Below, piece after piece: positions 56,751 through 64,000 of a DNA stretch of 64,000 nt. The notes under the pieces are model-generated. The model worked only from the letters and a program-made list of their open reading frames with translations. It made no database searches and was not told the origin of the DNA. The position numbers and the translations under genes are program-made. Position 1 is the first letter of the stretch, and the number at the start of each line of letters is the position of its first letter. This stretch comes from Arthrobacter dokdonellae (GTDB taxonomy: Bacteria > Actinomycetota > Actinomycetes > Actinomycetales > Micrococcaceae). The stretch lies in the NCBI RefSeq assembly GCF_003268655.1, contig NZ_CP029642.1, positions 2,418,001-2,482,000 on the forward strand. Direction: 5' to 3'.

Positions 56751-56876
56751 GCGGCCGCGCCCCGTCCCGGGCGGGATTCCAAGCCGTGCCGAAATTCCTT
56801 TAGGCTTGCAGGTAGGACTACTCCCCATGCCGGACTGCAGCCGGGGAGTCCCCGCCACTGATTTCAAGGGAGTGCA

Positions 56877-57797
56877 ATGACAGGGCACCACGAGCCAGCA
56901 ACCGACCACGCGACCCTCACCCCGGTGAAACCCGTCGAGCCCGAACTCCTGGTCGTCACCGGCATGTCCGGGGCCGGCCGGAGCACCGCCGCCAATGCCC
57001 TGGAGGACCTGGGCTGGTACGTGATTGAAAACCTGCCGCCGCAGATGCTGGCGGCCCTGTCCGAACTGGTTTCGCGCATGCCCGGGGCGCTGCCGAAGCT
57101 GGCGGTGGTGATCGACGTGCGCGGCAAGGCCCTGTTTGCCGACATCCGCGAATCCCTCAATGCCCTCTCCGCCGCCGGGGTGGCGTACCGGGTGCTGTTC
57201 CTGGACGCCAGCGACGAAACCCTGGTGCGCCGCTTTGAGCTGGCCCGCCGCCCGCACCCGCTGCAAAAGGACGGCCGCGTCCTGGACGGGATCGGCTCCG
57301 AACGCCTGCTGCTGGCGGAGATGAAGGCGCAGGCCGAAATGGTGCTGGACACCACCGCCCTGAACGTGCATGAACTTGGCGCCGCCGTGACCGAGTTGTT
57401 CTCCGAATCCGGCCCCGTGGTGCTGGCGCTGACCATCATGAGCTTCGGCTTCAAGTACGGCCTGCCCGTGGACGCGAACTACGTGGCGGACGTCCGCTTC
57501 ATTCCCAACCCGCACTGGGTGCCGCAGCTTCGACCGCTCACGGGCGAGGACGCGGCCGTGAGCGACTTTGTGCTCAAGGACCACGGCGCCGCGGACTTCG
57601 TGGAACGGTACGTCCACGCGCTGGAACCGGTCCTGGAGGGATACCGCCGCGAAAACAAGCACTACGCCACCCTGGCCATCGGCTGCACGGGCGGCAAGCA
57701 CCGTTCCGTGGCCGTGGCCATCGAGCTGGCCAAGCGGCTGAGCCAGTACCCGCGCGTCACCACCAGCATCAGGCACCGCGACCTGGGCCGGGAGTAG
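56877..57797 (+). CDS. rapZ: RapZ-type P-loop nucleotide-binding protein
   Basis: A 306-residue RapZ (YvcJ) family protein. The P-loop is GMSGAGRST near residues 29-37, with Arg in place of the usual Lys, as in other actinobacterial members. The C-terminal domain has [40 protein letters not shown] and [15 protein letters not shown], both hallmark stretches. In E. coli RapZ steers small RNA decay for cell wall precursor control; the actinobacterial job is less clear. AAGGGAG lies at 56866-56872. It heads the conserved rapZ-yvcK-whiA operon. Confidence 0.95.
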   Translation: MTGHHEPATDHATLTPVKPVEPELLVVTGMSGAGRSTAANALEDLGWYVIENLPPQMLAALSELVSRMPGALPKLAVVIDVRGKALFADIRESLNALSAAGVAYRVLFLDASDETLVRRFELARRPHPLQKDGRVLDGIGSERLLLAEMKAQAEMVLDTTALNVHELGAAVTELFSESGPVVLALTIMSFGFKYGLPVDANYVADVRFIPNPHWVPQLRPLTGEDAAVSDFVLKDHGAADFVERYVHALEPVLEGYRRENKHYATLAIGCTGGKHRSVAVAIELAKRLSQYPRVTTSIRHRDLGRE

Positions 57798-57800
57798 CGG

Positions 57801-58829
57801 GTGTACACGGGCATATTGCCGATCATTCCGGCCGGCGGCCGGCTGCCCGCCTTCGAGTCCGAGGTACAGGTCACTGCCCTGGGCGGCGGCCACGGCCTCG
57901 CCGCGTCCCTGTCGGCGCTGCGCCTGCTGACCGGCAACCTGACGGCGGTGGTCACAGTCGCCGACGACGGAGGCTCCTCCGGCCGCCTGCGCGAAGAGCT
58001 GGGCGTCCTTCCGCCCGGGGACCTGCGCATGGCCCTGGCCGCACTGTGTGACGACACTGACTGGGGCAGGACCTGGCGCGATGTCATGCAGCACCGCTTT
58101 ACCTCCCGGAACGGGACCGCAGGCTCGCTGGACAACCACGCCCTGGGGAACCTGCTCATCGTCACGCTGTGGGAGCTGCTGGGCGACACCGTCGCCGGGC
58201 TGCGCTGGGCGGGGGCGCTGCTCGGCGCCCGGGGCGAGGTCCTGCCCATGGCCAGCGTGCCATTGACCATTGAAGGACGCGTCGTGGCCACCGTGGACGC
58301 CGCCCACCCCCAGGGCCAGGTCGTCAGGGGCCAGGCCCGGCTGGCCAAGGCCGGCGGGCTGGACAATGTCCGGCTGCTGCCCGAGAACGCCCCGGCCTGC
58401 GCCGAAGCGGTGCAGGCCATCCACGACGCCGACTGGGTCGTGCTCGGCCCCGGCTCCTGGTACACCTCCGTCCTGCCGCACCTGCTGCTGCCGGAGATGC
58501 GGGAGGCCCTGTGCACCACCAAGGCCAGGCGGCTGCTGACCATGAACCTCGACGTCAACGACCTGGAGGCCACCGGCCTGGACGCCGCGGGGCACCTGCG
58601 CGTCATTTCCCGCTACGCACCGGAATTCGGGGTCGACGTCGTCCTGGCCGATCCGTCGTCCATCGCCGACATGGCCGGGTTCACCGAGTCCGCCGCGATG
58701 CTCGGGGCTGAGGTGGTCTTCGGTAAGGTGGGTAGCTCCGCAGGCACTTCCGTCCACGACCCACTGCGGCTGGCCGCGGCTTACCGGGACATTTTTGGGG
58801 ACAACTGGAATTTGAAAGCGAAGGGCTGA
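57801..58829 (+). CDS. yvcK: Gluconeogenesis factor YvcK/CofD-like protein
   Basis: A 342-residue protein of the YvcK/UPF0052 (CofD-like) family. The nucleotide-sugar loop LGGGHGLAASLSALR and VADDGGSSGRLREELGVLPPGDLRMALAAL are the signature, with LDNHALGNLLIVTLWEL and LGPGSWYTSVLPHLLLPEM later. YvcK binds UDP-N-acetylglucosamine and links cell wall supply to central metabolism. GTG start, three bases after rapZ and three before whiA. Confidence 0.95.
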   Translation: MYTGILPIIPAGGRLPAFESEVQVTALGGGHGLAASLSALRLLTGNLTAVVTVADDGGSSGRLREELGVLPPGDLRMALAALCDDTDWGRTWRDVMQHRFTSRNGTAGSLDNHALGNLLIVTLWELLGDTVAGLRWAGALLGARGEVLPMASVPLTIEGRVVATVDAAHPQGQVVRGQARLAKAGGLDNVRLLPENAPACAEAVQAIHDADWVVLGPGSWYTSVLPHLLLPEMREALCTTKARRLLTMNLDVNDLEATGLDAAGHLRVISRYAPEFGVDVVLADPSSIADMAGFTESAAMLGAEVVFGKVGSSAGTSVHDPLRLAAAYRDIFGDNWNLKAKG

Positions 58830-58832
58830 ACC

Positions 58833-59813
58833 ATGGCACTGACAACGGCGGTCAAAGAGGAATTGTCCCGGCTGGACATCAAGAAGTCCTCAGTGCGCAA
58901 GGCGGAAGTATCGGCCCTCCTTCGCTTCGCCGGGGGGCTGCACATCATTTCCGGGCGGATCGTGATTGAGGCGGAAGTCGATTCCGCCGCCACGGCCCGG
59001 CGCCTTCGGGTGGCCATTGCCGAGATCTACGGCCACCAGAGCGAAATCATCGTTGTTTCCGGCGGCGGGCTGCGCCGCGGCAGCCGCTACGTGGTGCGCG
59101 TGGTCCGCGACGGCGAGGCATTGGCGCGGCAGACGGGCCTGCTGGACGGGCGGGGCAGGCCAGTGCGGGGCCTGCCGTCCGCCGTCGTCAACGGCTCGGC
59201 GTCGGACGCCGAAGCCGTGTGGCGCGGCGCCTTCCTGGCCCACGGCTCACTGACAGAACCGGGCCGTTCCTCCGCCCTGGAGGTCACCTGCCCCGGCCCG
59301 GAGGCCGCGCTGGCACTGGTGGGCGCCGCCCGGCGCATCGACATCGCCGCGAAGGCCCGCGAGGTGCGTGGGATCGACCGCGTGGTGATCCGCGACGGCG
59401 ACACGATCGCCGCGCTGCTGGTGCGCATGGGCGCCCACGAGACGCTGCTCGTGTGGGAGGAGCGTCGCATGCGCAAGGAGGTGCGGGCCACCGCCAACCG
59501 GCTGGCAAACTTTGACGACGCCAACCTGCGCCGCTCCGCGCAGGCCGCCGTGGCCGCCGGCGCCCGCGTGGACCGGGCGCTGGAGATCCTCGGCGACGAC
59601 GTGCCCGAACACCTCAAGTACGCCGGCGAACTGCGTGTGGCCCACAAGCAGGCCAGCCTGGACGAACTGGGCCGCCTGGCGGATCCTCCGCTGACCAAGG
59701 ACGCCATCGCCGGAAGGATCCGCCGCCTGTTGGCCATGGCGGACAAAAAGGCACAGGAGACGGGCATCCCCGGAACGGAGTCGAATGTCACCTTCGACAT
59801 GTTGGAGTCGTAA
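58833..59813 (+). CDS. whiA: Sporulation-type regulator WhiA
   Basis: A 326-residue WhiA. The N-terminal half has the LAGLIDADG-endonuclease-like fold ([65 protein letters not shown]), and the C-terminal helix-turn-helix is in [26 protein letters not shown]. In Streptomyces it acts with WhiB in cell division control; in non-sporulating actinobacteria the cell-division role is retained. Third gene of the operon. Confidence 0.96.
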   Translation: MALTTAVKEELSRLDIKKSSVRKAEVSALLRFAGGLHIISGRIVIEAEVDSAATARRLRVAIAEIYGHQSEIIVVSGGGLRRGSRYVVRVVRDGEALARQTGLLDGRGRPVRGLPSAVVNGSASDAEAVWRGAFLAHGSLTEPGRSSALEVTCPGPEAALALVGAARRIDIAAKAREVRGIDRVVIRDGDTIAALLVRMGAHETLLVWEERRMRKEVRATANRLANFDDANLRRSAQAAVAAGARVDRALEILGDDVPEHLKYAGELRVAHKQASLDELGRLADPPLTKDAIAGRIRRLLAMADKKAQETGIPGTESNVTFDMLES

Positions 59814-59838
59814 ACGTGCCTAATATGAAAGAGTAGAA

Positions 59839-59865
59839 ACATAACCGGCACCACAGTGGTTATGT
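59839..59865. promoter_or_regulatory. Inverted repeat upstream of the superoxide dismutase gene
   Basis: ACATAACC (59839-59846) and GGTTATGT (59858-59865) are perfect complements around an 11-base spacer. It is 58 bases ahead of the sodA start and 25 bases after whiA. A protein-binding site is one reading, a small terminator hairpin for whiA the other. Confidence 0.45.
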
Positions 59866-59923
59866 AGTTTGCACGGGTGGAAACCCGGTGCCAACCCACC
59901 AGAAAAATTGCAACGGAGGAACC

Positions 59924-60547
59924 GTGACTAAGTACACACTTCCAGAACTCAGCTATGACTACGCTGCCCTGGAGCCGAACATTTCCGGCCGCATCATGGA
60001 GCTGCACCACAGCAAGCACCACGCGGCGTACGTGGCCGGCGCCAACACGGCACTGGACCAGCTCGCTGAAGCCCGCGACACCAACAACTTCGCGAACGTC
60101 GCCAAGTACTCCAAGGACCTCGCGTTCAACCTTGGCGGACACACCAACCACTCCATTTTCTGGAACAACCTCTCACCCGAGGGCGGCGACAAGCCCGAGG
60201 GCGAGCTGGCCGCGGCCATTGATGACGCCTTCGGCTCCTTCGACGCCTTCCGCGCGCACTTCACGGCGGCCGCCATGGGCATCCAGGGTTCCGGCTGGGC
60301 GCTGCTGTCCTTCGAGGGCCTCGGCGGCAACATTGTCATCGAGCAGCTCTTCGACCAGCAGGGCAACGTGCCCGTGGCCACCACCCCCCTGCTGATGCTG
60401 GACATGTGGGAGCACGCCTTCTACCTGGACTACGTCAACGTCAAGGCCGACTACGTCAAGGCCTTCTGGAACATCGTCAACTGGGCCGACGTCGCCAAGC
60501 GTTTCGACGCCGCGCGCAAGAACGCCACAGGCCTGATCCTGCCGTAG
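59924..60547 (+). CDS. sodA: Superoxide dismutase (Mn/Fe)
   Basis: A 207-residue Mn/Fe superoxide dismutase that converts superoxide to peroxide and oxygen. The metal ligands are in the standard spots: His of [12 protein letters not shown] (N-terminal helix), His of [13 protein letters not shown], and Asp and His of [24 protein letters not shown]. Manganese is likelier from the sequence context than iron, but the two cannot be told apart with certainty. GTG at 59924 with GGAGG at 59915-59919. Confidence 0.96.
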   Translation: MTKYTLPELSYDYAALEPNISGRIMELHHSKHHAAYVAGANTALDQLAEARDTNNFANVAKYSKDLAFNLGGHTNHSIFWNNLSPEGGDKPEGELAAAIDDAFGSFDAFRAHFTAAAMGIQGSGWALLSFEGLGGNIVIEQLFDQQGNVPVATTPLLMLDMWEHAFYLDYVNVKADYVKAFWNIVNWADVAKRFDAARKNATGLILP

Positions 60548-60591
60548 CCCGCAGTGCCGCCGCGTCACTCCGGCGGCCGCTTCCACGCTGT

Positions 60592-60616
60592 CCGCCCCGT
60601 CACATTGGCGGGGCGG
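60592..60616 (+). terminator. Hairpin after sodA
   Basis: CCGCCCCG (60592-60599) and CGGGGCGG (60609-60616) pair perfectly with a 9-base loop. A second, smaller hairpin (GCCGCCG/CGGCGGC, 60556-60562 and 60571-60577) lies ahead of it. Confidence 0.65.
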
Positions 60617-60632
60617 GCACCACGGAACGTAA

Positions 60633-61769
<1,137 letters not shown>

Positions 61770-61800
61770 GACACCGGCTCCAGGCAAAGGCAAGGAAAGC

Positions 61801-63039
<1,239 letters not shown>

Positions 63040-63046
63040 CGCCACC

Positions 63047-63074
63047 GGGTGGCGGCGGACCACCGCCGCCACCC
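63047..63074. other. Hairpin between pgk and tpiA
   Basis: GGGTGGCGGCGG (63047-63058) and CCGCCGCCACCC (63063-63074) form a perfect 12-bp stem with an ACCA loop. It lies 7 bases after the pgk stop, within an otherwise continuous operon, so partial termination or mRNA stabilisation is possible. Confidence 0.75.
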
Positions 63075-63138
63075 TTGGTGCGCCCGCGTGCGAACCTCCC
63101 CAAAAACCTTTGAGAGCACTGCAAGAAACGAGAGAGCG

Positions 63139-63954
63139 ATGACGACTTCGACCAACGGGAAATTTGACCGCACGCCGCTGATTGCCGGCAACTGGAAGAT
63201 GAACATGGACCACGTCCAGGGCATCACCCTGCTGCAGAAGCTCGCGTGGACCCTGTCCGACGCGCGCCACGACTTTGCCCGCGTGGAAGTCTCCGTCTTC
63301 CCCCCGTTCACCGACCTCCGCGGCGTCCAGACCCTGGTGCAGGGCGACAAGCTCAAGCTCAGCTACGGCGCCCAGGACCTTTCCGACAAGGATTCCGGCG
63401 CGTACACCGGGGACGTCTCCGGTGCGTTCCTGAACAAGCTCGGCTGCAGCTACGTGCTGGTGGGCCACAGCGAACGGCGCGAGATCCACGGTGAAAGCGA
63501 CGAACTGCTCAACGCCAAGGTCAAGGCCGCCTTCCGCCACGAACTCACCCCGGTGCTGTGCGCCGGTGAGGGCCTCCAGGTCCGCCAGGCCGGAACCCAC
63601 GTCGAACACACGCTCGCCCAGGTGCGCGCCGGCGTCGCGGGACTCACCGCCGAGCAGGCAGCTCAGCTCGTCATCGCCTACGAACCGATCTGGGCCATCG
63701 GCACCGGTGAAGTGGCCGGTCCGTCGGACGCACAGGAACTGTGCTTGGCCATCCGCGCCGAACTGGCCAAGCTGTTCGACGCGGAGACGGCCGCCAAGAC
63801 GCGGCTGCTGTATGGTGGATCCGTCAAGGCGGCCAACGTTGCGGCCATCATGGCCGAGCGCGACGTTGACGGCGTGCTGGTGGGCGGGGCAAGCCTGGAC
63901 GCCGGCGAGTTCGCCAACATCGCCCGCTTCGAAAACCACCTCGTCACGAGCTAG
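63139..63954 (+). CDS. tpiA: Triosephosphate isomerase
   Basis: A 271-residue triosephosphate isomerase that interconverts the two triose phosphates. The substrate Lys is in AGNWKMNMD, the catalytic His in [12 protein letters not shown] (about 109), the catalytic Glu in [14 protein letters not shown] (about 181), and [13 protein letters not shown] is the phosphate-binding loop. It follows pgk after the 12-bp hairpin. ATG at 63139 with GAGAG upstream. Confidence 0.97.
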   Translation: MTTSTNGKFDRTPLIAGNWKMNMDHVQGITLLQKLAWTLSDARHDFARVEVSVFPPFTDLRGVQTLVQGDKLKLSYGAQDLSDKDSGAYTGDVSGAFLNKLGCSYVLVGHSERREIHGESDELLNAKVKAAFRHELTPVLCAGEGLQVRQAGTHVEHTLAQVRAGVAGLTAEQAAQLVIAYEPIWAIGTGEVAGPSDAQELCLAIRAELAKLFDAETAAKTRLLYGGSVKAANVAAIMAERDVDGVLVGGASLDAGEFANIARFENHLVTS

Positions 63955-63975
63955 TCCCCACGCCCTCCCCGCCCT

Positions 63976-63991
63976 GGCTCGCAAGCGAGCC
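63976..63991. other. Small hairpin after tpiA
   Basis: GGCTCG (63976-63981) and CGAGCC (63986-63991) with the loop CAAG. It lies 22 bases after the tpiA stop; a terminator role is uncertain because the window ends here. Confidence 0.45.
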
Positions 63992-64000
63992 GGCGCGGGG

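Noticed and set aside
54456..58757. Long open frame on the minus strand (about 1433 codons)
   Set aside because: Antisense to plsC, uvrC, rapZ and yvcK. No motif, and the plus-strand genes are conserved.

Overview
The window is a 64 kb piece of a high-GC Gram-positive chromosome, almost certainly from the Micrococcaceae (Arthrobacter and relatives). The evidence is the gene content and order (polA, rpsA, coaE-GrpB fusion, uvrB, uvrA, uvrC, rapZ, yvcK, whiA, gap, pgk, tpiA), a four-domain ribosomal protein S1, frequent GTG starts, -10 boxes of the TAGACT type, and an apparent set of leaderless transcripts. No tRNA, rRNA, CRISPR array, insertion sequence or prophage was seen. Coding density is high, and no gap between genes exceeds 300 bases.

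Bases 1-7900 are accessory metabolism: a secreted AMIN-like protein, a flavin-binding PNPOx-like protein, and a LacI regulator divergent from a three-gene operon (Gfo/Idh/MocA oxidoreductase, DUF993 barrel protein, sugar isomerase/epimerase) with a clear promoter and an 18-bp operator. A lipoprotein sugar dehydrogenase and a uracil-DNA-glycosylase-like protein follow. Bases 8100-11500 hold a PadR regulator with a membrane partner and a DrrAB-type ABC exporter. Bases 11600-20550 hold an AlaA-type aminotransferase, a luciferase-like oxidoreductase, a repeat-bearing DUF222/HNH protein with a probable LexA box, a pirin, a phosphate transporter with a coupled small membrane protein, and a thioesterase.

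Bases 20550-37400 mix core and accessory genes: polA, an Eis-like acetyltransferase, NDH-2, a FetB-like permease, rpsA, a YigZ/IMPACT protein, a large BTAD (SARP-type) regulator followed by a berberine-bridge-type flavoprotein, the coaE-GrpB fusion and uvrB. Bases 37400-50200 hold a TerC protein behind a probable manganese riboswitch, a prolyl aminopeptidase-like hydrolase with a GNAT, an MHS-family transporter, a Ski2-like helicase, a methyltransferase, a PIG-L deacetylase, and a heterodimeric ABC exporter coupled to a GntR regulator.

Bases 50200-64000 are the conserved core: uvrA (with a LexA box), a HAD phosphatase, an acyltransferase, uvrC, rapZ-yvcK-whiA, superoxide dismutase, and the lower-glycolysis cluster gap-pgk-tpiA. 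All three Uvr excision genes and polA are therefore present, giving an almost complete nucleotide excision repair set.

The best candidates for undescribed biology are the LacI/DUF993 catabolic operon, the BTAD regulator with a SARP-box-like direct repeat in front of its flavoprotein neighbour, and the LexA-box-bearing, repeat-expanded DUF222/HNH gene. Functions were assigned by reading motifs only; no database search was run.
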